The translations under genes and the position numbers were made by a program. From positions 186,001 through 250,000 of the forward strand of contig NZ_OY726394.1 in NCBI RefSeq assembly GCF_963378075.1: a stretch of 64,000 nt of DNA, written 5' to 3'. Origin of the DNA: Mycolicibacter sp. MU0083 (GTDB taxonomy: Bacteria; Actinomycetota; Actinomycetes; Mycobacteriales; Mycobacteriaceae). The notes below the pieces were generated by a model. The model had not been told where the DNA came from. It worked only from the letters and a program-made list of their open reading frames with translations, and ran no database searches. Of this stretch, positions 8,771-17,804 are shown one piece after another; position 1 is the stretch's first letter; each line of letters begins with the position of its first letter.

Positions 8771-10135
8771 TCACGCTCCCAGCATGGCCTGGCCGCAGAC
8801 CCGGATGGTGTTGCCGGTCACCGCATTCGACGCCGGGCTGGCGAAGTAGCCGATCAGCTCGGCCACGTCCACGGGCTGGCCGCCCTGGAACAGCGAGTTC
8901 AGCCGGCGGCCTACCTCCCGGGTGGCCAGCGGGATCGCCGCGGTCATCTCGGTTTCGATGAACCCGGGCGCGACGGCGTTGATCGTGATGCCCTTTTCGG
9001 CCAGCTCGGGCGCCAGTGCCTCGGTCAGGCCGATCATGCCGGCCTTGGTGGCCGCGTAGTTGGTCTGGCCGCGGTTGCCCGCGATCCCGGCCATCGACGA
9101 CAGGCCGATCACCCGGCCGCCCGCGCCGATGCTGCCGTTGGCCACCAGGCCTTCGGTCAGTCGTTGCGGCGCAAGCAGGTTGACCGCCAGCACCGCGTTC
9201 CACCGGGCGTCGTCCATGTTCGCCAGCAACTTGTCGCGGGTGATACCGGCGTTGTTGACCAGCACGTCGGCTTTACCGCCGTGGTGTTCGGCCAGGTGTG
9301 CGGTGATCTGGTCCACCGCGTCATCGGCGGTGACGTCCAGGGCCAGTGCGGTACCGCCCACCCGCGACGCCGTCGCCTCCAGGGCCTCGGCGGCGCCGGG
9401 CACGTCGATGGCCACCACCTTGGCGCCGTCCCGGGCGAACACCTCGGCGATGGTCGCGCCGATACCGCGCGCTGCGCCGGTGATGATCGCGACCTTGCCC
9501 TCCAGCGGGCGGTCCCAGTCCGCCGGAGCGGTCGCGTCGTCGGCGCCGACGTAGAACACCTGGCCGTCGACGTAGGCCGAGCGGGCCGACAGGATGAACC
9601 GCAGCGTCGACTCGAGGCCGGTGGCGCCGGGCTTGGCGGCGGGCGACAGGTACACCAGTTGCACGGTGGCGCCGCGCTGCAGCTCCTTGCCCAGCGAGCG
9701 GGTGAAGCCCTCCAGGGCGCGCTGGGCGATCCGCTCGTCGGCGCTGCCGGTCTGGTCCGGGGTGGTGCCGATGACCACGAGCCGCCCGCAGGCGCCGACG
9801 TTGCGCAGCAGCGGGGTGAAGAACTCGTGCAGCGCGGTCAGCCCCGCCGGCGAGGTGATGCCGGTGGCGTCGAAGACCAGCCCGCCGAAGGAGTCGGCCC
9901 ACCGGCCGCCCAGGTTGTCGCCGACCAGCTGGTAGTCGTCGGCCAGCGCCGCGCGCAGCGGCTCGGCGACCCGGCCCTCGCCGCCGATCAGCAGCGGACC
10001 GGCCAGGGCGGGCTCGCCGACCCGGTAGCGGCGCAGGGTTTGGGCCTGCGGCACACCGAGCTGTTTGGACACGAACGAGCCCGGCGTGGAGTTGAGAATC
10101 TGGGACAACAGGTCCGAGGGAAGTTTGGGGGCCAC
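8771..10135 (-). CDS. fabG4: 3-oxoacyl-ACP/CoA reductase FabG4 (high-molecular-weight FabG)
   Basis: 454 residues, the length of the HMW-FabG class. A degenerate N-terminal flavodoxin-like Rossmann half (about 1-205) precedes a catalytic SDR domain with TGAARGIG cofactor loop, NNAG, the active-site Ser in GLSSMAG and the YAATKAG Tyr/Lys pair. The family is NADH-dependent and reduces 3-oxoacyl thioesters. It is first gene of a fabG4-htdX operon and divergent from fadA2. The 140-nt gap contains a TTAC-N6-GTAA palindrome likely to be a shared operator. Confidence 0.95.
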   Translation of the reverse strand: MAPKLPSDLLSQILNSTPGSFVSKQLGVPQAQTLRRYRVGEPALAGPLLIGGEGRVAEPLRAALADDYQLVGDNLGGRWADSFGGLVFDATGITSPAGLTALHEFFTPLLRNVGACGRLVVIGTTPDQTGSADERIAQRALEGFTRSLGKELQRGATVQLVYLSPAAKPGATGLESTLRFILSARSAYVDGQVFYVGADDATAPADWDRPLEGKVAIITGAARGIGATIAEVFARDGAKVVAIDVPGAAEALEATASRVGGTALALDVTADDAVDQITAHLAEHHGGKADVLVNNAGITRDKLLANMDDARWNAVLAVNLLAPQRLTEGLVANGSIGAGGRVIGLSSMAGIAGNRGQTNYAATKAGMIGLTEALAPELAEKGITINAVAPGFIETEMTAAIPLATREVGRRLNSLFQGGQPVDVAELIGYFASPASNAVTGNTIRVCGQAMLGA

Positions 10136-10190
10136 TTAGCTGCCTTCCATGTGGGATGTGCCTGGTGCTGGCTACGGTGTCGACAACGAA

Positions 10191-10206
10191 CTTACTCCAG
10201 AGTAAG
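10191..10206. promoter_or_regulatory. Palindromic operator in the fabG4/fadA2 divergent promoter
   Basis: CTTACT and AGTAAG arms separated by CCAG form an inverted repeat 56 nt upstream of fabG4 and 70 nt upstream of fadA2. The core TTAC-N6-GTAA recurs with the same spacing upstream of fadE5 (15451-15464) and of the methyltransferase at 61160, which suggests one regulator of the TetR type. The regulator is not identified. Confidence 0.6.
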
Positions 10207-10275
10207 AATACTGGGTAGTATCAGCCCGACCGTCCCCGGCAATGTGCGGGGACCCCACCACCAAACGGAGAGATC

Positions 10276-11622
10276 GTGGCATCTTCATCTGCTGCCCAAC
10301 CCGCCGCCTCGACCGCCGGGGCCCGCCGCCGCGTCGCCGTCCTCGGGGGCAATCGCATCCCGTTCGCGCGCTCCGACGGCGCCTACGCAAACGCCTCCAA
10401 CCAGGACATGTTCACCGCCGCGCTCGCAGGCTTGGTCGACCGGTTCGGCCTGGCCGGTGAGAAGTTGGACGCGGTGATCGGCGGGGCGGTGCTCAAGCAC
10501 AGCCGTGACTTCAACCTCATCCGCGAGTCCGTGTTGGGTTCGGCACTTTCGCCCGAGACCCAGGCGTTCGACCTGCAACAGGCCTGCGGCACCGGCCTGC
10601 AGGCCGCCATCTGCGCCGCCGACGGCATCGCCGCCGGGCGCTACGAGGTCGCCGCCGCCGGCGGAGTGGACACCACCTCGGACGCCCCCCTGGCGATCGG
10701 CAACGAACTGCGCCGCACGCTGCTCGCGCTGCGCCGGGCCAAGTCCAACGTGGCGCGGCTGAAGCTGGTCGGCAAGCTGCCCGCCGTGCTGGGGGTGGAG
10801 ATCCCGGCCAACAAGGAGACCCGCACCGGCCTGTCCATGGGCGAGCACCAGGCCATCACCACCAAGCAGATGGGGATCAAGCGCGTCGACCAGGACGAGT
10901 TGGCCGCGGCCAGCCACCGCAACATGGCCGCCGCCTACGATCGCGGATTCTTCGACGACCTGGTGACACCGTTCCAGGGGCTCTACCGCGACGACAACCT
11001 GCGGCCGCAGTCCACCGTGGAGAAGCTGGCCACGCTCAAGCCGGTGTTCGGCACCAAGTCCGGTGACGCCACCATGACCGCGGGCAACTGCACCCCGCTG
11101 ACCGACGGTGCGTCGGTGGCGCTGTTCGCCAGCGAGGAGTGGGCCGCCGCGCACAAGCTGACCCCGCTGGCCTACTTCGTCGACGCCGAGACCGCCGCGG
11201 TGGACTACGTCAACGGCGCCGACGGACTGCTGATGGCGCCCACCTACGCGGTGCCGCGCCTTTTGGCCCGCAACGGATTGACCCTGCAGGACTTCGACTT
11301 CTACGAGATCCACGAGGCGTTCGCCTCGACGGTGCTGTGCCACCTGGCGGCCTGGGAATCCGAGGAGTACTGCAAGGACAAGCTCGGCCTGGACGCGGCA
11401 TTGGGTGCCATCGACCGGTCCAAGCTCAACGTCAACGGCTCCTCGCTGGCGGCCGGACACCCGTTCGCCGCGACCGGCGGCCGGATCGTGGCGCAGGCGG
11501 CCAAGCAGATCGCCGAGGCCAAGGCCGTCAAGAAGGGGGCCGCGCGCAACAAGCCGGTGCGGGCGCTGATCTCGATCTGCGCCGCCGGCGGCCAGGGTGT
11601 GACCGCCATCCTGGAGGGCTGA
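10276..11622 (+). CDS. fadA2: Acetyl-CoA acetyltransferase (thiolase) FadA2
   Basis: A 448-residue thiolase starting at GTG with GGAGAG 5 nt upstream. The acyl-accepting cysteine is Cys104 in QQACGTGLQ. The EIHEAFA, GSSLAAGHPFAATGGR and C-terminal ICAAGGQG motifs hold the remaining active-site His and Cys. It catalyses thiolytic cleavage or Claisen condensation of 3-ketoacyl-CoA. It is divergent from fabG4-htdX, together covering 3-keto reduction, dehydration and thiolysis. The length is a little over the about 440 aa recalled for M. tuberculosis, and the difference lies in the Ser/Ala-rich N-terminus. Confidence 0.94.
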   Translation: MASSSAAQPAASTAGARRRVAVLGGNRIPFARSDGAYANASNQDMFTAALAGLVDRFGLAGEKLDAVIGGAVLKHSRDFNLIRESVLGSALSPETQAFDLQQACGTGLQAAICAADGIAAGRYEVAAAGGVDTTSDAPLAIGNELRRTLLALRRAKSNVARLKLVGKLPAVLGVEIPANKETRTGLSMGEHQAITTKQMGIKRVDQDELAAASHRNMAAAYDRGFFDDLVTPFQGLYRDDNLRPQSTVEKLATLKPVFGTKSGDATMTAGNCTPLTDGASVALFASEEWAAAHKLTPLAYFVDAETAAVDYVNGADGLLMAPTYAVPRLLARNGLTLQDFDFYEIHEAFASTVLCHLAAWESEEYCKDKLGLDAALGAIDRSKLNVNGSSLAAGHPFAATGGRIVAQAAKQIAEAKAVKKGAARNKPVRALISICAAGGQGVTAILEG

Positions 11623-11670
11623 CGTTTCCCGCACAACACGATCGGGTAGTCATCACGACTGCCCTGCCCG

Positions 11671-11707
11671 GACCCGCCGTTGAACTGAGGGGATTCAACG
11701 GCGGGTC
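11671..11707. terminator. Bidirectional hairpin between fadA2 and the PfpI gene
   Basis: A perfect 14-bp inverted repeat (11671-11684 and 11694-11707) has a 9-nt loop. It lies 48 nt after fadA2 and covers the final codons of the converging PfpI gene. Confidence 0.85.
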
Positions 11708-12414
11708 GTGCGTTTGCGGGCGGCGTCGATCGCACGCTCCCACAGCAGCACGGCGACCGCGCTCAACTGCGCGGGCTTGACCACGTCGCGGGCCAGCAGC
11801 GCGGTGGCCGCCGCCTTGGTCTTCGCCGACGCCTTGGACATGTGCCCGGAGTCGAACGGCGGCTGCGGGTCGTATTCGATCGACAGTTGAATGGCTTTGG
11901 CGCGGTCCTCGCCGCCGATCCGGCCGGCCAGCCACAGCCCGAGGTCGATCCCGGCCGATACGCCCGCGCAGGTGACGACGTCGCCGTCGTGCACGATGCG
12001 TTCGTCGTCGACCGGGGTCGCGCCGAAGGTGCGCAACGCCGGCAGCGCCATCCAGTGCGAGGTGGCGCGTTTGCCGTCCAGTAGCCCCGCCGCGCCCAGC
12101 AGGGCCGAGCCCGAACACACCGACGTCGTCCAGGTGGCGCCCCGATGGGCCCGGCGGAGCCAGTCCAGGAGCTCCCGGTCGCGGGTGTGCTCCAGGGTCG
12201 TCACGCCGCCCGGAACCAGAATCAGCTCCGGCGCAGGGGTTTCGGCGAACGAGTGGGTCGCCCCGACCACCAGGGCGCCGGAATCATCGGCGACGGGCCC
12301 CGGCTGGTGCCACAGGAACCGTACCTGTGCAGCGGGGAGTCGGCGCAACACCTCGTAGGGGCCGATGAAGTCCAGTGCGGTGTAGCCCGGGTACAGCACG
12401 ATCGCGATCTGCAT
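11695..12414 (-). CDS. DJ-1/PfpI family protein, isonitrile hydratase-like
   Basis: 239 residues of DJ-1/PfpI fold. The N-terminus MQIAIVLYPGYTALDFIGP and the nucleophile elbow SVCSGSALLGAAGLL (cysteine nucleophile) followed by GKRATSHW are typical of the isonitrile hydratase (InhA)/ThiJ subgroup. I chose the ATG at 12414, which has a GAGAGGA ribosome binding site and starts 11 nt after the GlxA-like gene ends. The longer frame runs through that gene. The substrate is unknown: the family includes hydratases, glyoxalase-like enzymes and stress proteins. It probably acts with the upstream regulator as a small inserted cassette. Confidence 0.85.
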   Translation of the reverse strand: MQIAIVLYPGYTALDFIGPYEVLRRLPAAQVRFLWHQPGPVADDSGALVVGATHSFAETPAPELILVPGGVTTLEHTRDRELLDWLRRAHRGATWTTSVCSGSALLGAAGLLDGKRATSHWMALPALRTFGATPVDDERIVHDGDVVTCAGVSAGIDLGLWLAGRIGGEDRAKAIQLSIEYDPQPPFDSGHMSKASAKTKAAATALLARDVVKPAQLSAVAVLLWERAIDAARKRTTRR

Positions 12415-12425
12415 GGGTCGTCCTC

Positions 12426-13394
12426 TCAGGCGAAGGTCTTGCGATAGTGGTCGGGTGAGACACCGAGTCGGCGAACAAAGGTGCGCCGCAAGGTTTCCGC
12501 GGTCCCGAAGCCGCAGCGGCCGGCGATCGCACCGATGGTGTCGTCGGTCTCCTCGAGTTGGCGGCGGGCGGCCTCGGTCCGGATCCGCTCCACATAGGCG
12601 CCCGGCGCCATACCCACCTCGTCGGTGAAGACCCGGGTGAAGTGCCGCGGGCTCATGGCGGCCCGGGCCGCCAGGTCGGGGATCCGGTGCGGGCCACCGG
12701 GTTGCGATTCGATCGACTCCTGTACGTCGCGGATCGGTGCCCGGCGGGATCGCGGCAGCCAGGCCGGGGCGGCGAACTGGGACTGCCCGCCGGGCCGGCG
12801 CAGATACAGCACCAGCCAGCGTGCCGCGGTCTGCGCCACCTCGGTGCCGTGGTCCTCCTCGATCAGCGCCAGCGCCAGATCGATACCGGCCGTTACTCCG
12901 GCCGCCGTCCATACCGCCGGTGAACTGCGCACGAAGATCGGCTCGGGATCGACGGTGACCGAGGGGAACTCCCGCGCCAGCGCGCCGGCGAACGCCCAGT
13001 GCGTGGTGGCCCGGCACCCGTCGAGCAGGCCGGCCTGGGCGGCCAGGAACGCGCCGGTGCACACACTGACCACCCGCCGGGCGTGGCCGGACGTCGCACG
13101 GACCCAGTCGAGGATCATCGGATCGGTCCGCGTCGCGTCGACGCCGATACCGCCGGGCAGCACCAGGGTGTCGATGGGGTCACCGGGTTCGGGCAGCGGA
13201 TGCGGTGCGATCGCGACTCCACTGCTGGTGGCTATCGGAGCACCGTCGGCGCTGACCACCGCGACGTCGTAGCCGTCGTCACCGCGACCCTGGCCGAGCA
13301 GTGTGAGGCTCGCCGTGGCGAACACCTCGGCCGGCCCGAACACATCCAGCGCCTGGATGCCGGGATAACCGAGGATGACGACCGTGCGTGCCAT
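12426..13394 (-). CDS. GlxA-family AraC-type transcriptional regulator
   Basis: 322 residues: an N-terminal DJ-1/PfpI-like sensor domain (about 1-190, with SVCTGAFLAAQAGLLDG and RATTHWAF) followed by a C-terminal AraC double helix-turn-helix (about 215-322, with ARAAMSPRHFTRVF and IAGRCGFGTAETLRRTF). Members regulate amine, nitrile or arginine-related catabolism in other bacteria. It is the first gene of a two-gene operon with the PfpI enzyme, whose active-site region its own N-domain resembles. The pair probably arose by duplication of the PfpI fold and the regulator may sense the enzyme's substrate (inference). Confidence 0.88.
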   Translation of the reverse strand: MARTVVILGYPGIQALDVFGPAEVFATASLTLLGQGRGDDGYDVAVVSADGAPIATSSGVAIAPHPLPEPGDPIDTLVLPGGIGVDATRTDPMILDWVRATSGHARRVVSVCTGAFLAAQAGLLDGCRATTHWAFAGALAREFPSVTVDPEPIFVRSSPAVWTAAGVTAGIDLALALIEEDHGTEVAQTAARWLVLYLRRPGGQSQFAAPAWLPRSRRAPIRDVQESIESQPGGPHRIPDLAARAAMSPRHFTRVFTDEVGMAPGAYVERIRTEAARRQLEETDDTIGAIAGRCGFGTAETLRRTFVRRLGVSPDHYRKTFA

Positions 13395-13512
13395 GTCATT
13401 CAGTGTCGGCCGCCGCCCCCGATGGCGTCTACGCCATACATCCCACTAATCAGGCCACATTCTTCCCCGCGGAGGTGACGGGCGCCGGGGAGTGCGATCC
13501 CCACAAAATGCA

Positions 13513-13545
13513 GCAGGCCCCCAGGGGATCGCCCCGGAGGCCTGC
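13513..13545 (-). terminator. Terminator hairpin downstream of fadE5
   Basis: Arms GCAGGCC (13513-13519) and GGCCTGC (13539-13545) enclose a second stem GGGG-ATCG-CCCC. It lies 18 nt beyond the fadE5 stop and before the GlxA-like gene's upstream region. Confidence 0.75.
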
Positions 13546-13563
13546 GCAGTCTGTGCTCGGCGT

Positions 13564-15399
13564 TTAGAACGCCGCTTCGTCGAGCTCCATGATCTCGTTG
13601 TCGATGGTCTCGATCACCGAGCGCGTGCTGGTCAGCAACGGCAGGAAGTTCTTGGTGAAGAACGACGCCACCGCGATCTTGCCCTCGTAGAAGGACCGGT
13701 CGGCGCCTTCGGCCCCGGCGTCCAGCTTCTCGATCGCCACCGCGGCCTGGCGGGCCAGCAGCCAGCCGATCATCAGGTCGCCGACGCTCATCAGGAAGCG
13801 CACCGAACCCAGGCCCACCTTGTAGATGCTGGAGATGTCCTCCTGCGCGGCCATCAGGTAGCCGGTCATGGTCGCCGCCATGCCCTGCACGTCGGCCAGC
13901 GCGGTGGCCAGCAGCTCCCGCTCGGCTTTCAGGCGGCCGTTGCCGGTCTCGTTCTTGATGAACGTCTCGATCTCGCCGGCGACGTGGCCCAGCGCGGCGC
14001 CCTTGTCGCGAACGATCTTGCGGAAGAAGAAGTCCTGCGCCTGAATCGCCGTGGTGCCCTCGTAGAGCGAGTCGATCTTGGCGTCGCGGATGTACTGCTC
14101 GATCGGGTAGTCCTGCAGGAAGCCGGAGCCGCCCAGGGTCTGCAGGCTCTCGGTGAGCTTGGCGTAGGCCTGCTCGGAGCCGCAGCCCTTGACGATCGGC
14201 AGCATCAGGTCGTTGATCCGGACTGCCAGGTCGGCGTCCACACCGTGCAGCTGCTGCGCCACCGCGGCGTCCTGGAAGGTCGCGGTGTACATGTACAGCG
14301 CACGCAGACCCTCGGCGTAGGCCTTCTGGGTCATCAGCGACCGGCGGACGTCCGGGTGGTGGGTGATGGTCACCCGCGGGGCGGACTTGTCGGTCATCTG
14401 GGTGAGGTCGGCGCCCTGGACACGCTGCTTGGCGTACTCCAGCGCGTTGAGGTAGCCGGTGGACAGCGTGGCGATGGCCTTGGTGCCCACCATCATTCGG
14501 GCCTGCTCGATGACCTCGAACATCTGCGCGATGCCGTTGTGGACCTCGCCGACCAGCCAGCCCTTGGCCGGTACGCCGTGCTGACCGAAGGTCAACTCAC
14601 AGGTGGCCGAGACCTTCAGGCCCATCTTGTGCTCGACGTTGGTGACGAACGCGCCGTTGCGCTCACCGAGCTCACCGGTCTCGAAGTCGAACAGGAACTT
14701 CGGCACGAAGAACAGCGACAGGCCCTTGGTGCCCGGCTTGGCGCCCTCGGGGCGGGCCAGCACCAGGTGGAAGATGTTCTCGAACAGGTCGTCGGAGTCC
14801 GCCGAGGTGATGAACCGCTTGACGCCGTCGATGTGCCACGAGCCGTCTTCCTGCTGCACGGCCTTGGTCCGGCCGGCGCCCACGTCCGAACCGGCGTCCG
14901 GCTCGGTCAGCACCATGGTCGAACCCCAGCCGCGCTCGGCGGCCATGATGGCCCACTTCTTCTGCTCTTCGGTGGCGATGTTGTAGAAGATGTTGGCGAA
15001 GCCGGCGCCGCCGCCGTACATCCACACCGCCGGGTTGGCGCCCAGGATGTGCTCCTGCAGCGCCCACATCAGCACCTTGGGCATCGGGATGCCGCCGAGT
15101 TCCTCGATGACACCGACCTTGTCCCAGCCGCCCTCGAGGTTGGCGCGCACCGACTTCTTGAAGGACTCCGGCAGCGTCACGGTGTGGGTGGTGGGGTCGA
15201 AGACCGGCGGGTTGCGGTCGCCGTCGACGAAGGACTCGGCGATCGGGCCTTCGGCCAGCCGGACCATCTCGTTAAGCATCTCCTGAGCGGTGTCGAGGTC
15301 CAGGTCGGCGTAGTCGCCCTGGCCGAAGACCTCGTTCAGGCCCAGGACCTCGAAGAGGTTGAATACCTGGTCACGGACATTGCTCTTGTAGTGGCTCAC
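13564..15399 (-). CDS. fadE5: Acyl-CoA dehydrogenase FadE5
   Basis: A 611-residue acyl-CoA dehydrogenase of the long FadE5 class, the length I recall for M. tuberculosis FadE5 (broad chain-length fatty acyl-CoA oxidation). Visible motifs include [15 protein letters not shown] in the FAD/substrate-binding middle domain, [14 protein letters not shown] and the [15 protein letters not shown] block with the catalytic-site Glu. The start is GTG at 15399 (VSHYKSN), which has GAGGAGGA just upstream. An ATG 24 nt further upstream would place that Shine-Dalgarno inside the gene. FAD-dependent, it makes trans-2-enoyl-CoA, the first step of beta-oxidation. A TTAC-N6-GTAA site lies 52 nt upstream. Confidence 0.95.
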   Translation of the reverse strand: MSHYKSNVRDQVFNLFEVLGLNEVFGQGDYADLDLDTAQEMLNEMVRLAEGPIAESFVDGDRNPPVFDPTTHTVTLPESFKKSVRANLEGGWDKVGVIEELGGIPMPKVLMWALQEHILGANPAVWMYGGGAGFANIFYNIATEEQKKWAIMAAERGWGSTMVLTEPDAGSDVGAGRTKAVQQEDGSWHIDGVKRFITSADSDDLFENIFHLVLARPEGAKPGTKGLSLFFVPKFLFDFETGELGERNGAFVTNVEHKMGLKVSATCELTFGQHGVPAKGWLVGEVHNGIAQMFEVIEQARMMVGTKAIATLSTGYLNALEYAKQRVQGADLTQMTDKSAPRVTITHHPDVRRSLMTQKAYAEGLRALYMYTATFQDAAVAQQLHGVDADLAVRINDLMLPIVKGCGSEQAYAKLTESLQTLGGSGFLQDYPIEQYIRDAKIDSLYEGTTAIQAQDFFFRKIVRDKGAALGHVAGEIETFIKNETGNGRLKAERELLATALADVQGMAATMTGYLMAAQEDISSIYKVGLGSVRFLMSVGDLMIGWLLARQAAVAIEKLDAGAEGADRSFYEGKIAVASFFTKNFLPLLTSTRSVIETIDNEIMELDEAAF

Positions 15400-15450
15400 T
15401 ACTTCCTCCTCATGGAATGCCACCTGATGGTTGGGTACTCGGGGTTTAAG

Positions 15451-15464
15451 TTACCCACCAGTAA
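15451..15464. promoter_or_regulatory. TTAC-N6-GTAA operator upstream of fadE5
   Basis: TTAC-CCACCA-GTAA, extended to a near-palindrome from 15448 to 15467 (6 of 7 outer arm bases match). It has the same core and spacing as the site between fabG4 and fadA2, so the beta-oxidation block may be co-regulated. Confidence 0.5.
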
Positions 15465-15533
15465 CGTGACCTGAAATATACTCTCCGGCAGCCATAGTGC
15501 AAGCTGGTGTGAGCTATGTCCTTCGGGCGACTA

Positions 15534-16161
<628 letters not shown>

Positions 16162-16174
16162 GAGCGGTCGGCCG

Positions 16175-17041
16175 GTGTCCCGCGGTAGCGATCTTCCCCT
16201 GCTGCGGTCCGTCGCCGAGATCCTGGTGACCGAGGCCGCCGCATTGGTCGTGCGCCGCCGCGCCGAGGTCTTCGACACGGACACCGCCGAGCCGGGGTCC
16301 GGCCTGGTCCAGACCAAGAGCACCCCTACCGACCCGGTGACCGTGGTCGACACCGAGACCGAAGCCTTCATCCGGGAGCGGCTGGCGCGGCTGCGGCCCG
16401 GCGACGCGGTGCTCGGTGAAGAAGGTGGCAGCACCGGTGACGTCTCCGGCCGCGACCCCGGCGCCGTCACCTGGGTGGTCGACCCGATCGACGGCACCGT
16501 CAACTTCATGTACGGCGTCCCGGCGTACGCGGTGTCGGTGGCCGCACAGATCGGCGGGGTCTCGGTCGCCGGGGCCGTCGCCGATGTCGCCGGAGGCCGG
16601 ATCTACTCCGCCGCGGCGGGGGCGGGCGCACAGGTCAGCGACGCGCACGGCACCGCGGAGTTGCGCTGCACCGATGTGGGCGACCTGTCGCTGGCGTTGC
16701 TGGGCACCGGATTCGGGTATTCGACGCGGCGTCGCGAGGTGCAGGCCGCGCTGCTGGCCCGGCTGTTGCCGAAGGTGCGCGACGTCCGCCGGATCGGTTC
16801 GGCCGCCCTGGACCTGTGCATGGTCGCCGCCGGTCGGCTGGACGCCTACTACGAGCACGGGACCAAACCGTGGGACTACGCCGCCGGATCGCTGATCGCC
16901 GCGGAGGCGGGTGCCCGCGTGGTGCTGCCCGGACCGGCGATCGACGGCGGCGACGTGATCGTCGCCGCGGCCCCGGGTATCGCCGACCAACTCATCGCCG
17001 CCCTACAGCGCGAGGGCGGGCTGGCGCCGATTCCCGACTAA
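16175..17041 (+). CDS. Inositol monophosphatase family protein (SuhB-like)
   Basis: 288 residues with the full metal-dependent phosphatase signature: GEEGG (metal-binding Glu), WVVDPIDGTVNF and the C-terminal WDYAAGSLIAAEAGA. The start is GTG at 16175, 13 nt after the flavin reductase. Family members hydrolyse inositol-1-phosphate, fructose-1,6-bisphosphate or histidinol phosphate. The PIDGTVNF form is closest to inositol phosphatases. In mycobacteria inositol feeds phosphatidylinositol and mycothiol. M. tuberculosis carries an MFS gene at this position (from memory), so the gene is a lineage difference. Confidence 0.88.
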   Translation: MSRGSDLPLLRSVAEILVTEAAALVVRRRAEVFDTDTAEPGSGLVQTKSTPTDPVTVVDTETEAFIRERLARLRPGDAVLGEEGGSTGDVSGRDPGAVTWVVDPIDGTVNFMYGVPAYAVSVAAQIGGVSVAGAVADVAGGRIYSAAAGAGAQVSDAHGTAELRCTDVGDLSLALLGTGFGYSTRRREVQAALLARLLPKVRDVRRIGSAALDLCMVAAGRLDAYYEHGTKPWDYAAGSLIAAEAGARVVLPGPAIDGGDVIVAAAPGIADQLIAALQREGGLAPIPD

Positions 17042-17048
17042 CCGGACG

Positions 17049-17804
17049 TCAGTCGGACTTGCGGCGGAAGATCTTTCGGCCGAGCCAGACGACCGGGTCG
17101 TAGCGGTTCCCGGCCACCCGCTCCTTCATCGGAATGATGGCGTTGTCGGTGATCGTGATGTGCTCGGGACAGACTTCCGTGCAGCACTTGGTGATGTTGC
17201 ACAGCCCGAGCCCGGCCTCGTCCTGGGCGAAATCCCGCCGGTCGGCGGTATCGAGCGGGTGCATGTCCAACTCCGCGAGCCGGATGAACATCCGCGGCCC
17301 GGAGAAGCGCGGCTTGTTCTCCTCGTGATCGCGGATCACGTGACACACGTTCTGGCACAGGAAGCATTCGATGCACTTGCGGAACTCCTGGGATCGCTCC
17401 ACGTCCACCTGTTGCATCCGGTACTCACCCGGTTTGAGATCCGCCGGCGGCTTGAACGCCGGCATCTCGCGGGCCTTCTCGTAGTTGAACGAGACATCGG
17501 TGACCAGGTCGCGCACCACCGGGAACGTCCGCACCGGGGTGACGGTGATGGTCTCATCCGGGTCGAACATCGACATCCGGGTCATGCACATCAGCCGTGG
17601 GAAGCCGTTGATCTCCGCCGAGCACGATCCGCACTTGCCGGCCTTGCAGTTCCAGCGCACCGCCAGGTCCGGGGTCTGGGTCGCCTGCAGGCGGTGGATG
17701 ACGTCGAGCACCACCTCGCCCTCGTTGACCTCGATCTCGAAATCCTGCAGGTCACCGCCGTCGACGTCGCCGCGCCACACCCGCAGCTGTGCCTGGTAGC
17801 TCAT
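17049..17804 (-). CDS. sdhB: Succinate dehydrogenase/fumarate reductase iron-sulfur subunit (Sdh1 B)
   Basis: 251 residues. The N-terminal plant-type ferredoxin domain has Cys53, Cys58, Cys61 and Cys73 for a 2Fe-2S cluster. The C-terminal domain has CIECFLCQNVC (144-154) and CNITKCCTEVCP (202-212), giving the 4Fe-4S and 3Fe-4S ligands. It passes electrons from the flavoprotein to quinone via the membrane anchor. Its start codon overlaps the stop of sdhA by one base (TAATG), indicating translational coupling. It matches Rv0247c of the Sdh1 enzyme. Confidence 0.95.
   Translation of the reverse strand: MSYQAQLRVWRGDVDGGDLQDFEIEVNEGEVVLDVIHRLQATQTPDLAVRWNCKAGKCGSCSAEINGFPRLMCMTRMSMFDPDETITVTPVRTFPVVRDLVTDVSFNYEKAREMPAFKPPADLKPGEYRMQQVDVERSQEFRKCIECFLCQNVCHVIRDHEENKPRFSGPRMFIRLAELDMHPLDTADRRDFAQDEAGLGLCNITKCCTEVCPEHITITDNAIIPMKERVAGNRYDPVVWLGRKIFRRKSD

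Noticed and set aside
13492..15474. 660-codon plus-strand open frame
   Set aside because: Exact antisense of fadE5, low-complexity translation.
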